A DNA stretch of 64,000 nucleotides from Bactericera cockerelli (taxonomy: Eukaryota; Arthropoda; Insecta; Hemiptera; Triozidae), in contig CM044963.1 in NCBI GenBank assembly GCA_024516035.1, positions 19,122,113-19,186,112 of the forward strand, in the 5' to 3' direction. Shown one piece after another: positions 45,910 through 56,110 of the stretch. Both the position numbers and the translations under genes were made by a program. Position 1 is the first letter of the stretch; each line of letters begins with the position of its first letter. The notes below the pieces were generated by a model. The model searched no databases and was not told the DNA's origin. It saw only the letters and a list, made by a program, of their open reading frames with translations.

Positions 45910-46195
45910 ATAATTTTTGTGGTTAAGCACTCGCTTGCCACGCGGAAGGTCCTGGGTTCGAACTCCCACGCCGACTAAAATTGGTAATAAAAATTTGGTT
46001 ACAGTTGTTTGTAAGGGATACCTTTTGGTGCACTCGTGTGACCCAACACCTAAATGGGAAGTATTGTGTCACTTCTCGCCCATCAGAAGGGAGGCATACT
46101 ACGGGATGGACAGAGTTTAACACAGACCACAAAACGACTACGGTAGCTCCTGTTTCATGGCTATCAAATAACAAGGCTGTGAAACACTTGGCTTT
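45910..46195 (+). mobile_element. tRNA-headed SINE (family H)
   Basis: TGGTTAAGCACTCGCTTGCC, ACGCGGAAGG and the B box GGGTTCGAACTCCC form the head. The body is GATACCTTTTGGTGCACTCG, CACTTCTCGCCCATCAG, GCATACTACGGGATGGA and TAGCTCCTGTTTCATGGCTA. The end CAAGGCTGTGAAACACTTGG recurs at 6500-6520 in inverse. Confidence 0.85.
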
Positions 46196-46544
46196 CTTTA
46201 AATTACCTTCTCTTTTCTTATCATCAATCCAGTATCCGTTCTAGTTGGTAATTCTTTCTCGAGTTCGTTTTTCAACCGCTAATGAAAGTGTTATTTTTTA
46301 AACTATAATTAATTTTTATATTAATTTATATATTCCTTAATAGCATCTTTTTAAAAAATTGTACAATAGAATAATATGTGCTAACGTTATTTCTAACACA
46401 AAAATAAATGTCTTTTAATCGTGGCAGTATATGTTGAAGCTTGTTATAAAGCTCCCAAGGTAATTAAAGCACCAAAGGGAGACTTAACTTGTAAAAAAAA
46501 AAAAAAAAAAATCATCAGCTTCCAAAACATAGATAAGGATATGG

Positions 46545-46980
46545 CTGCTATTAAAAAGATTGTTAACCATCTGTGGTAGTTAGGCCAAGAAGCTGTAGGT
46601 CCAGCATTCTTTGATGAAGAGGTACCATCTAATACGAAACAAAGATGGTTATTCATTATGAGAAGGATACAAATAAAAAATATGAATGCAAAGTAACCGA
46701 ACTTGCAACTTTAGTGAACAAAAATCTAGATTTTTTGGTTTCACGAGAAACAAAATCTTTCTTTAAAAGATTAGATCAAAATATATCATTCTTAAAGTAC
46801 CCGCCAACATCCTGGTCAACGAATGAAGATTACCTTGAAGGAAAAAACTTCTTGAAACAACTCAAAGTTGTTAATGATACAGCAGAAAGGGGAGTAAAAT
46901 TAATGGATGAGTATAATAACATACTTACTAAAAATGAAGATCAAAAACAGTTCATTATTAAAGTAATAATAATTCCGTGA
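46545..46980 (+). pseudogene. Transposon-encoded protein relic (NDxAERGV motif)
   Basis: A first frame near 46574-46645 reads LW, stop, LGQEAVGPAFFDEEVPSNTK. After a frame break, 46645-46980 reads 111 residues: KYECKVTELATLVNKNLDFL, SWSTNEDYLEG, VVNDTAERGVKLMDEYNNIL and TKNEDQKQFIIKVI, then TGA. From memory, the order FFDE...V / W....Y / V.ND.AERGVKL / (E/D)QKQ is shared by unassigned transposon-like proteins of many arthropods. No catalytic DDE residues can be assigned in this piece. It lies centrally between the TIRs, the place expected for a transposase. Confidence 0.55.
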
Positions 46981-47059
46981 CCGTGCGACAAGCAAAGATA
47001 CCTATATCACGGTGGTGAGAGGAATATATGGACGTACAGATCCAATGTCCAGGCTCCTT

Positions 47060-47312
47060 TCATGTCCATTGATTCTACTTGGTTTTAATGTCCTGATTTG
47101 AGATAGTCAGGACGGGGGTTTTACCCTTTATCACTGGGAATCGTACCAGCTACCCACATTAACCTCACTCACCCTGGGTAGGGCTGGAAATGCCAACCTC
47201 TCGTGTTCGGAGGGAACAGAATTTTCTATGCGAAAATTCTGCCGGGGATCGAACTCGGGATCTCTGGACTACGGGAAGTAGTCATAACCGTTACGCCACA
47301 GAGGCTGGTAAA
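47060..47312 (-). mobile_element. tRNA-headed SINE (family T), nested
   Basis: The minus strand reads CCAGCCTCTGTGGCGTAACG, the B box CGAGTTCGATCCC, CAACACGAGAGGTTGGC, the body, and AGGACATTAAAACCAAGTAG. It interrupts the right part of the transposon 45252-47890. Confidence 0.88.
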
Positions 47313-47920
47313 TGACTACAGAACAAGGTATCCTGACAGCAAAAAAAAAAAAAAAAAAAAAAAAACGGAAATCGGTATATTGGTAAATATATCCATTATT
47401 CAATATTATTTTGTTCCTATTATCGATTAAAAATATAAAAGAACTGTATTTTGTTTGTATAAAATAATTGAACTTACTTGCTTTCTTTAATTATCTTGGA
47501 TTTTTTTCATTATCCACACGCATTTTACAGTTTTGCTAGCGAGATGCAGAGGGGTAGAGCAAAAATCTGACTTTGTTATTGATTTGCCCAGAAACTGTTT
47601 GTTTGAGAGTTAATTTGATGGGAATAATTGTGCTAGATAATTTTGTTACAATTCTATCACTTTTTAAATTTTAATTCTAAATTGATCTATTACAGAGAAA
47701 ATCAACAAGAAGTGCGGAAAAACGTATATTGCCCCTTCAATTAGCATATCTAAACTTTAAGCTCCTGGCGGCACGTGTTAACGTTTTCTGATCGAGCTGA
47801 AACTTTTTAGCAATTTTTTTCTCATGAATTGGAACCACTTTGGGGGGGAGCACCTTTGATTTCCGACCTTCAAAAATAAGGGCCACCCTAGTCACCCATC
47901 CAAGTCCCAGAAATCGCTGG

Positions 47921-47988
47921 TCTGGAAAAGCTCACCATGGTCTGGAAAAGCTTACCATGGTCTGGAAAAGCTTACCATGGTCTGGAAG
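47921..47988 (-). repeat. 20-bp tandem repeat copying the 5' splice site of exon 47976-48149
   Basis: Three adjoining copies of CATGGTCTGGAAAAGCTTAC (the leftmost has CTCAC) run from the exon edge into the intron. On the minus strand this gives three donors in a row: GTAAGC at 47975, GTAAGC at 47955 and GTGAGC at 47935, each preceded by CCAGACCATG. Use of a distal donor would add 20 or 40 nt and shift the frame. Each unit also carries CTTTTCCAG, a weak acceptor. Confidence 0.92.
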
Positions 47989-48149
47989 CAGGAGTGCAGC
48001 TGAACGAGGAAAGGAGGCTTGAGGGAGAGAGCCAGGACCCTTTTCTCCACCATGGTGCACTCCACGTCGTCATCCTGAATGATGATGTCCTTCTTGAGGA
48101 TTTTGATCGCGTACAGCTCGTCAGTTCCTTTCCGTTCCGCCAGCATCAC
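47976..48149 (-). CDS. Conventional protein kinase C, N-lobe exon
   Basis: This 174-bp exon is in phase 0 at both ends. It encodes [66 protein letters not shown] holds the ATP-anchoring Lys and EKRVL the helix C Glu. The annotated acceptor is TACTTCCCAG directly before GTGATG, and the donor is GTAAGC. Both edges are themselves tandem-repeated (47921-47988 and 48141-48756), so splice-site choice here may vary. I chose the innermost pair because it alone preserves the family sequence. Confidence 0.96.
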
Positions 48150-48756
48150 CTGGGAAGTAACAATAGGAAAGAAACAATAGCATCACCTGGGAAGTAACAA
48201 TAGCATCACCTGGGAAGTAACAATAGCATCACCTGGGAAGTAACAGTAGGAAAGAAGCAATAGCATCACCTGGGAAGTAACAGTAGGAAAGAAACAATAG
48301 CATCACCTGGGGAAGTAACAATAGGAAAGTAACAATGGCATCACCTGGGAAGTAACAATAGGAAAGTAACAAGAGCATCACCTGGGAAGTAACAATAGGA
48401 AAGTAACAATAGCATCACCTGGGGAAGTAACAATAGGAAAGTAACAATAGCATCACCTGGGGAAGTAACAATAGCATCACCTGGAAAGTAACAATAGGAA
48501 AGTAACAATAGCATCACCTGAGAAGTAACAATAGGAAAGTAACAACAGCATCACCTGGGGAAGTAACAATAGGAAAGTAACAATAGCATCACCTGAGAAG
48601 TAACAATAGGAAAGTAACAACAGCATCACCTGGGAAGTAACAATAGGAAAGTAACAACAGCATCACCTGGGAAGTAACAATAGGAAAGTAACAATAGCAT
48701 CACCTGAGAAGTAACAATAGGAAAGTAACAAGAGCATCACCTGGGAAGTAACAATA
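48141..48756 (-). repeat. 37-bp minisatellite copying the 3' splice site of exon 47976-48149, about 18 copies
   Basis: The unit (plus strand) is AGCATCACCTGGGAAGTAAC then AATAGGAAAGTAACAAT, with some 23-bp short units. On the minus strand each unit is a pyrimidine-rich run, TTACTTCCCAG, then GTGATGCT, which are the acceptor and first coding bases of the exon. The unit nearest the exon merges with it. Variants (CTTCTCAG, CTTCCCCAG, CTTTCCAG) all keep AG before GTGATG, so each copy is a candidate acceptor. Confidence 0.94.
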
Positions 48757-48759
48757 GTT

Positions 48760-48930
48760 TTTTTATAGTCCCCCAGCCAGACTGCTGGTCTACTCCCTGT
48801 TCATAGTCCCCCAGCTAGACTGCTGGTCTACTCCCTGTTTATAGTCCACAAGCTTCTAAGAAAAGTGGGCTACTTGCAAGATTGAATAACACATGTAGCT
48901 GGCCAATCAATCATGCATGAAGATTCTAAA
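48760..48930. mobile_element. Family G tail fragments and a shared flank
   Basis: AGTCCCCCAGCCAGACTGCT occurs twice here, each followed by GGTCTACTCCCTGTT. Then comes AAGTGGGCTACTTGCAAGAT with AACACATGTAGCTGGCCAAT, also present at 11050-11135. Confidence 0.7.
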
Positions 48931-49084
48931 AGAAGCTTAATAAATTGAAGGTCAAATATTGGAAAATGCTTGAAGCATTTTTTTTCCATCAGGTTGTAGG
49001 TAATTTTTTTTAATGCTTTAGGTAAGCATGAACCTCGCTTAGGAGTGCGTTAAACTTCCAGTGAAGAGTCTAGACCGCGTTTAC

Positions 49085-49216
49085 CTTGCCGAAGCTCCCC
49101 TTGCCTAGAACTTGCAGGAAGTTGAAGTCCGAAGCCCGGATGACATCTTTCTTGCCCATGTTGTGAGGGACATCCTTGTCTGGGGCCACAGGGATCTTCT
49201 TGGTGATGGAGGTTTT
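49085..49216 (-). CDS. Conventional protein kinase C, V3 hinge and glycine-loop exon
   Basis: This 132-bp exon has acceptor CATTCCAG and donor GTAAAC. It encodes KTSITKKIPVAPDKDVPHNM, GKKDVIRASDFNFLQVLGKG and SFGK. LGKGSFGK(V) is the glycine-rich ATP loop, and the preceding Lys-rich piece is the V3 hinge. Phase 0 at the start accepts the phase-0 end of C2 exon 1585-1813 (ending KNQMR). No C2 or C1 exon was found between 49217 and 64000, where it should be if the map were right. Confidence 0.96.
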
Positions 49217-50040
49217 CTGGAATGGCGAAACCAGGGGGAGGTTTAGAATAATAACACTTTGAGTCCCAGAGCTGGGATCGGCTTTGATGGCGGAGATTGC
49301 TTCAGGCAATAATCACGCCCTTTGTCAATATTATTCTTGTCAATAAAGAGTTATTATTATTATTATTATTATTATTATATCGGCGAGTGAGCACGAGGAA
49401 CCACAAATTTCAGAACCCAACACTCATACATTGTTCCCAAGGACCACTAGAACCTATTCCCTATGAGAAACACATAGAAGCGAATACCATAGAGAGTAGG
49501 TACTCATGTCTTCAAAGTAAAGGAAGGTCGTGAATACGATATACTCGTAGAGTACTCATGTCTACAGTCAAATTTTGGGTGAGGGTCATACATGGTACTC
49601 ATGTCCTTTGTGAAATGTCAGCTGAGAGTCATATATGGTATTCATGGGCTCAAAGTGTTAATAATACAACTGCCACAGAATCTAGTCTACAAAATCCAGA
49701 AATCCGTCCTCCTGGAAAACTGTCGCCTGCTCAGAAGATTCCTTTCTCACTCGTCCTCTTCATAATATCTCATCTCCTCAAATCTCCTTGACAACATTGT
49801 AATCCTTCTATGTTTGCTATAATATCCTAGCCCATAGATGATGTTAATAATTGTTACCATATATAACAACAGAAATAAAACACAATAATAGAATTTGCAT
49901 CAGAAATATTGGTTTGGTTAAAATAATAAATTTGGAAGTGATTTTTTTATCTGGTAGGTCACTTCGAGCACTTTGTTAATGACATTGGATTGTAGAAGGT
50001 CGGCTTTAAATTGCTACCTATGTATTGCAGTCGAACGTGG
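49217..50040. other. PKC upstream intron, no recognised exon
   Basis: Contains a LINE-tail-like run, GGCGGAGATTGCTTCAGGCA with a (TTA)n tract (49285-49378), and a duplicated phrase GTACTCATGTC. No C2 or C1 coding is visible. Confidence 0.45.
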
Positions 50041-50044
50041 ATAT

Positions 50045-50168
50045 AAGAGAACGATTTCCACGTGAAATTTACCTCTTTGAAAGGGAAAATAAACTTTTTG
50101 TAAGAGAAACCACCTGGATATAAGAGAAACAAATTCCGGTCTCTTGAGTTCTCTTATATCCAGGTTCG
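50045..50168. mobile_element. MITE with CAGTCGAACxTGGATATAAGAGA termini
   Basis: CAGTCGAACGTGGATATAAG opens near 50028 and TCTTATATCCAGGTTCGACT closes near 50172, with further ATAAGAGAAAC repeats inside. Related copies are at 34735-34905 and 55205-55365. The terminal style resembles pogo-like elements, but the target duplication is unclear. Confidence 0.75.
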
Positions 50169-50377
50169 ACTGTTATTCCTTTGGTTGAAATAATTTTGAA
50201 AATGTTTTTTTTTTTACAACTGGTGGGCCGCTTTGTCCATTTAACACTGGACAGTGGGAGATTAGCTGTATCTAAATAAATGCTAACCCAACTTTAGTGG
50301 CAAAATGTAGAGCAAAAGAAGAAGACCCATTATATTGTACGAGTAGTCGGCCCGACTAGAAAAAAAAAGGATTGATA

Positions 50378-50620
50378 CAGTGGCGTAGCTAGGGAGGTTT
50401 TGGGGACAACCCCCCCCCCCTCCAAAATTTCCAAGAAACCCCAGCAAAGATGGAATATACGTTAGGCGAGATTTCTGAACCCCCCTCAAACCCCCCCCCC
50501 CGCCCTGTCGCGAATTGCGAAGTTGGTATTTTGGTCAGTTAATATTTTTAGCCTTCGAGAAACCGGGGAAAGCAGATTTTCGACCAAAGCAGACCAAATG
50601 TAGGTCTAGCTACGCCCCTG
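50378..50620. mobile_element. hAT-type MITE with perfect 8-bp target duplication
   Basis: The termini are CAGTGGCGTAGCTAG and CTAGCTACGCCCCTG. GATTGATA occurs at 50370-50377 and again at 50621-50628. An 8-bp duplication and a CAG...CTG terminus fit the hAT superfamily. The inside is C-rich and shares AATTTCCAAGAAACCCCAGC with the remnant at 2385-2488. Confidence 0.93.
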
Positions 50621-50766
50621 GATTGATACCATCTCCCCTCTACGAAATCGCATAATCACCTTCGTCTAGACAGGTCACACTTTCTGTATGATCTCGTAGG
50701 CTACAAAATCAAGAATTTTTCTTCTTCGATTTATGTACTACTGGATTTCTTTAATCTCTTTATGCA

Positions 50767-50875
50767 ACCGACCTCGGTAGCTTGATCGATAGGGTGGCGG
50801 ACCGGTTTCAGCGTAGATTTAGCTAAGCGAGTTTGAGTAGATGTGATATCATGAAAGTGATAAAAACAAATATGA
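50767..50875 (+). mobile_element. tRNA-headed SINE (family P), B box deleted
   Basis: ACCGACCTCGGTAGCTTGAT and GATAGGGTGGCGGAC join directly to GGTTTCAGCGTAGATTTAGC, then GATATCATGAAAGTGAT. About 20 bases carrying the B box, present in 30315-30462, are missing. Confidence 0.85.
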
Positions 50876-51149
50876 AAACTTTTTTCTTTTAATCTCTATA
50901 TTTAACAAAACTCAACAAAATACAATTACCCCTTCTTTTAGAATCCTTTTAAAGGTTATCATCGGTAAGCGATGTGTTATGGCCGTCAGTAAAGTCAGCT
51001 ATGCGCCACTTTGGAAAACCATTTCCTCAGCAGTTGTTAAAAATTTAGCTCCGAAAGCTGTATTACTTTCCTATCCGAGAAACGAGATGGGAATAATGGG
51101 CTATAAAGAGTGTACCAGTGGACCTACTAAAGTACTGAACGACCAAAAG

Positions 51150-51352
51150 ATGGAGAGAGACGGAAAAGGAGAAGAGAGATAGAAAGAGAAATAAAGGAAG
51201 AACGATAGAAAGAAAAAAGTGAGAGAGAAAAATCAAGGAAGAACGACAGAAAGAAAAGAGAGAGAGAGAGAGAGAGATAGAAGGAGAAATAAATGAAGAA
51301 CGGAAGAGAGAGAGAGAGACAGAAAGAGAAATAAAGTAAGAACGACTGAAAG

Positions 51353-51388
<36 letters not shown>

Positions 51389-52620
51389 GAAGAAGAAATA
51401 AAGGAAGAACGATAGAAAGGAAAAAGAGAGAGAGAGAGAGAGAGACAGAAAGAGAAATAAAGGAAGAACGATAGAAAGGAAGAGAGAGAGAGACAGAAAG
51501 AGAAATAAAGGAAGAACGACAGAGAAAGGGAGAGTAAAAAAAAGAGGATAACACTTAGACAGGATGAGAATTGATTAAACCTTTCTTCAGGTGGTCTCGG
51601 AAGCAAAGAAGAAAAAGAAAGGAAGCAGTTTCAGCATGGTAAAAAAGGAAAGTGTAGGATCATAAAAGTAAATGGCATGTGAAAGGAAGAAGGAAAATTA
51701 CTTAAAAAGCTCTCGCCGTTCCGAGAAGCCATGAAAGAGGTCCTGTCTGTTCTGATCAAGTCGAAGCTTATATCTCTGAAACACGTCCGCTAGGGAGGTA
51801 ACGCAAGGTGGATGAGGAAGAGATATTGGAGAAGATATTTGAAGGGAAGGAGGAAGAGATGAATAGGGGGAGAGAAAGAGAGATATGGGGAGAGGAAGAG
51901 AGAGAGATAAAAAGAGGGAGAGGAGTGAATGAGAAAAATAGGGAGGAAAGGAGAGGGAGAGATAAAGAGGGAGGAGAAAGAGAAATAGAGAGGGAGAAAA
52001 AGAGAGTTAGAACATAATAGAACAGAGGCACTGGAAAATTCAGAGGAAGTTCATCTCTTGATATGATAAAGTCTACCACCGAGTTGAAAGAAGGTATCTG
52101 TGCCTATATCACAGACAAGGACTTATATGTATACGTATACTAGAATGTTGAGTTTTTTGTATTTTTCCAAGTCAATAGATATTCTCCATAAATGAGGGAA
52201 ACAGAGAAAAAGAGAGGAGAGAGTACGCAAGGCATAATATAGAAGAAAAAAGTGTTAGAGAAAGGGTGAAGATAGAGGAAGGAGAGAGATACAGGGAGAA
52301 GATAGAGGAAGGAGAGAGATAAAGGTAGAATATAGAAGAAGGAGAGAGATGAAGGTAGAAGATAGAAGAAGGAGAGAGATAAAGGTAGAAGATAGAGATA
52401 AAGAGAGAAGATAAAAGATAAAAGAAGAAGAGTTATCAAAGGAGAAGATAGAGCAAGGAGAGAGATAAAGAGACAAGATAAAAGAAGAAGACAGATCAAA
52501 GGAGAAGAGAGATGACGAAGAGAGATAAAGGGAGAAGATAGAGGAAGGAGAGAGATACAGGGAGAAGATAGAAGAAGGAGAGAAAGATAAAGAGCGACAG
52601 ATAAGGGAATAATTTTGTTC
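51150..52620. repeat. Purine-rich minisatellites in the PKC upstream intron
   Basis: Units of about 40 bp (AGAGAAATAAAGGAAGAACG then ATAGAAAG) fill 51180-51530. Shorter GGGAGAGAAAGAGAGAT units lie at 51830-52010. GAAGATAGAGGAAGGAGAGA with GATAAAGG repeats at 52260-52590. Frames of Ser/Leu or Arg/Glu/Lys here are bias artefacts. Confidence 0.9.
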
Positions 52621-53129
52621 CAATGTTTCTGGGGATAAAAGTTTTTTTTTTAAAAAAATTCCACGAGCAGAATTGTTTCAAAAACTAGGCCAAGTTTTAT
52701 GTCAGTTAAAAAAAGTTCGAATTATTGGATTAAGTTGATTTTTATTTCCGCGTACCTATATTTATTTGTTTCGAAATAGAGGAGAGGTAGTAAAAATAAA
52801 TAAAGCCATCAAAAAGTTTTGCTCTTTCGATAAGAGTGTTTGCTCTTTATATTGACTGTAGTTTTAAATCGCACCACAGCTATTCTATTTAGGTATTCTT
52901 AATAAATATTACGGATTTACCTATTTTAATTTTACGGTTTTACCTATTTTAATTTAACCCTGTAATCACTAAGGTTCCACTTGTTAAAGCAGAAGCAAAA
53001 AAAAAAAAATAAGTTTCCCACATAAAAATGTAAAACAAAAAATGGCGGTAAAAAGGATAGCACAGCATGGAAGGAAGCCAGTCAGTCAATCTAGAAACCA
53101 TTCTTCTCTCTCACAAAAAAAAGTTATCA

Positions 53130-53250
53130 CATCTGTGTTACTCACTTTCGTGATATCACAACTACCCAAACTCGCTTCACTGCAACCACGCTGAAATAGG
53201 GACTTGAACCACCGACCTCCAGATTAAGGATCAAGCTACTGAAGTCTCTT
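53130..53250 (-). mobile_element. tRNA-headed SINE (family P), partial
   Basis: TTACTCACTTTCGTGATATC, CAAACTCGC and GGGACTTGAACCACCGACCT match the minus-strand P copies. The head is shortened. Confidence 0.8.
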
Positions 53251-53595
53251 TAAATAATACTTGTTGAAAGGGAAGATTTGAGATTTTCGACAGTGCTTTC
53301 TAGAGAGCGACCCTGGTCCCTTTTTATTTTTGATCCCGCTTACATCAAATTTGTTCCTCACTTTATTCTCCAATAAAAAGTCGGGCCAGAAAAGCGGGGA
53401 GTCGTGTGTAAATTGATTAAAAAGTTTATCCGACGTCGTCATTTTATGTTCTTTTCCGCGACATAAAACATGGCTGTCGATAGGGGACGCTGCCGACTAA
53501 CCCGACGGCAGTAAACAATCATGACGGCCAAGGTACCGGGCAGAGGGTCGAGTTTAATTTTCTGTTTCCTTTGATTTTATGTTGTGCTACCAGCA

Positions 53596-53738
53596 TTTTC
53601 TCTTCTACCCATTGGTCCTAATACCACAACGCTTCTCTTCTACCCATTGCTCATATTACCACAACGCTTCTCTTTTAACCATTGGTTCTAATACCACAAC
53701 GCTTCTCTTCTACCCATTGTTCCTAATACCAAGACGCG
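53596..53738. repeat. 36-bp tandem repeat, 4 copies
   Basis: The unit is ACGCTTCTCTTCTACCCATT then GGTCCTAATACCACA, with small variants. Confidence 0.93.
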
Positions 53739-53794
53739 ACGCGAAGTACACCCTATGAATCAGGGGTGGATGGAAAGTTAAAAAGTCTGTCTCG

Positions 53795-54100
53795 GACTCC
53801 CGGTAGCTCAGTCGTAAAAGGTACTCTGTGAATTCAGAGGTCACGGGTTTGAAATCCAGCCGGGACATAACAAGTTATTCTCCCTCCAATTTGAGATTTT
53901 TACCACATAATAATACCTCTTGGATTCATTGCTGCAATACACGAGTTCTCGTCAGATCACTTAAGTTAAGCAACGTCCACACTATTTCACAAACTGGTTG
54001 TGAAGTTTATTCCCCGACCAAATTGGGCTGGCCGAGGTTGATCTGAGTAGCTGGATTGTGAGTTTCCGGCGAATGGAGGGTAAAACCCCCGTCTTGAATG
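53795..54100 (+). mobile_element. Family C SINE followed directly by a diverged 5S-type SINE
   Basis: CTCCCGGTAGCTCAGTCGTA to ACCACATAATAATACCTCTT is family C (53795-53930). AATACACGAGTTCTCGTCAG, AAGTTAAGCAACGTCC, TTGGGCTGGCCGAGGTTGAT and GGCGAATGGAGGGTAAAACC follow (53935-54100), a 5S-headed SINE whose 5S 5' end is lost. Confidence 0.75.
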
Positions 54101-55200
54101 ACCTAGATGTTGACAAAGACATCAAGCAACATCATAAACCTTGCACCCAGCAACACTCATGTATAAAGAAAACTTATTTCTAGGAACACAACTATGACAC
54201 ATCAGCTAAGACTATAATAATATTGTAACTACATTTTAACCTGGATAAACAGGACTTGTGTGAGCAGGGAACTTGCGCATAAAATGGAAACAATCGTGGG
54301 CCTTATAGAGTTTTCCTGCTTAATAGTTTTTTCAAGCAGGAAAATATGGCCCATCCCTTGATTTCCTGTGTATACAGTACCTGGATACACAGGAATATTT
54401 CGGGCGTAAACCTAAACAAATTCTCTCTCCAGTTGTCTACTACGAACAGTAGCACAACTTTTTGTAGCGTTAAGATCTCAAGTTGGTGTGAAAAAACTGA
54501 ACTATTGTAAACTGCTGGAGGAGGTAGATTAATTTTAATTAAATTGGTAGACTACTCTGGTTTTTTAAAAACTAAATTAGAAATATGTAATACCAAATAA
54601 TAATATTCTGAAACCAAATAAAATATTACTGAGCTTTATAGATAACAGAAAGACTATCGAAAGAATAGAAGAACTAAGAAAAGAAAAACAATAGAAGCTG
54701 AAAATGAGAAATGGAAGAATGAAGAAAAACTAGGTATACAATAACTTTAGAATAATAAAGAAAAACTATATAAATTAAGAAAAAATATGGAAAAAAAAAC
54801 TATAGAATAATAAGTAAAACAATAGAAGAATACAGAAAAACTTTAGAATAAAAAAAAAAACTATATAAAAATAAAGAAATACTATATAAAATAAAGAAAA
54901 ACTGTAGAATAATAAAGAAAGTCTATATTATAAGAATAAAGAGGAAACTGTAAACCCACCGACATTCTTGATCCCTAGAAAGAGTGAAGAAGCATGCAGC
55001 GGAGAGAGATGGAAATGGCGAACAAGAGAGAAGACAAGTGATTAAAAAAACTAAAAAATAGATAAAATACAAGAGAATTCAAGTAACATAGATAAATAGA
55101 TTAGTTTTCGTGAGGTCCATTCTGTTTTTATAAAACTCAGATAAAACAAAATAGAGCCAAGTAGATTTATTATTAGAATTTAAATAAAACAGATACTTGT
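54101..55200. other. AT-rich intronic or intergenic sequence
   Basis: No exon is visible. TAGAATAATAAAGAAAAACT-like phrases repeat loosely from 54730 to 54930. Confidence 0.4.
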
Positions 55201-55204
55201 TTCA

Positions 55205-55545
55205 GTAGAACCTGGATATAAGAGATCTGCAGAGTTATAAGAGAAAAATTTCCAGTTCAAATTCACCTCTGTTTAAACTCTTTGTGAGGTTTATAACCTC
55301 TTTGTAAGAAAATCCTGTATATAAAAGAAAAAAAACTCCCTTTTGTCCAGTTTTGACTGTCTGTCCCGGTAGCTCAGTGGTAAAGGCGTCACTCTCTGAA
55401 TCCAGAGTATCCAGAATCCAGATGTCGTGCGTTCGAAACCCAGCCGGGATAAGTCATCCTCCCATTTGGGATTTTTACCACATAATAATATGTCTTGGGC
55501 TTACTCCTGGAATAATGGGACTTTAATAGTCTTAATTCTTTGTTT
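55205..55545 (+). mobile_element. TATAAGAGA MITE copy abutting a family C SINE
   Basis: CAGTAGAACCTGGATATAAG to TTTTGTCCAGTTTTGACTGT (55205-55361) is a diverged MITE. GTCCCGGTAGCTCAGTGGTA, the B box GCGTTCGAAACCC, CCCATTTGGGATTTTTACCA and TAATGGGACTTTAATAGTC (55363-55545) form the SINE. Confidence 0.8.
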
Positions 55546-55782
55546 TAACCCTTGAACGTCGCGACCCTTCGTTTCGATGGTCCTCATAATTGAAGGGACC
55601 TCAGTGAGCCGCTGAGATCTCTAGTCTTTGTAAAGCGTCTCAAGGTCTACTCCTGATAGTCTGAAGTCGCACAGCCGCCGCCGGGCGTCCTACACAAATA
55701 CGGCTCCGTATAATACCGATTTTATGTTCTAGAGCTATAGCCAGATTACTGGTTCAATCTATTTGACGCCTCAAACAGTTCC

Positions 55783-56110
55783 ACAGCCAGACTAATAAAA
55801 TTGTCTACCCTCAATTAACAGTTCCACAGCCAGACGAATGGTCTACCCTCAATCCTCAATTCCACAGCCAGACTAATTTGCCTCATTTCAGAGAGCACTT
55901 TCACTCTCATAATCCACAAATCTCTATTTCTTTCAAATAACCCAGTCAGTGTGTGTGTTTTTAACAGTTAAAAAGGGAATTTGGGGATTATGAGAGTGAG
56001 AAAGCCTTTTGGAACGAGGTTGTGGTCTACTCTCTGTTAACAGTTCCACAGCCAGACTACTCTCTGTTAACAGTTCCGCAGCCAGACTACTCTCTGTTAA
56101 CAGTTCAGAA
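55783..56110. repeat. Diffuse tandem repeat (CAGCCAGACTA / CTGTTAACAGTTC)
   Basis: AACAGTTCCACAGCCAGACT recurs about seven times at uneven spacing. The last three (56030-56105) are regular 30-bp units, CTACTCTCTGTTAACAGTTC plus CRCAGCCAGA. Confidence 0.8.

Larger units (their letters stand above)
45252..47890. mobile_element. DNA transposon, about 540-bp TIRs, 9-bp target duplication, in 5S-like sequence
   Basis: The ends are TAGGGTGGCCCTTA and TAAGGGCCACCCTA. GTCACCCAT occurs directly before (45243-45251) and after (47891-47899). Without the insert the site reads GGTCACCCATCCAAG, the C-box region of 5S rRNA or the 5S SINE on the minus strand. The arms (about 45252-45800 and 47370-47890) share ACACGTGCCGCC and ATCTAAACTTTAAGCTCC (in inverse). 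Nested inside are a family H SINE (45910-46190), a family T SINE (about 47060-47310, minus) and a damaged coding region (46545-46980). The 9-bp duplication is reminiscent of Mutator-like elements, but I cannot place the superfamily. Confidence 0.82.
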
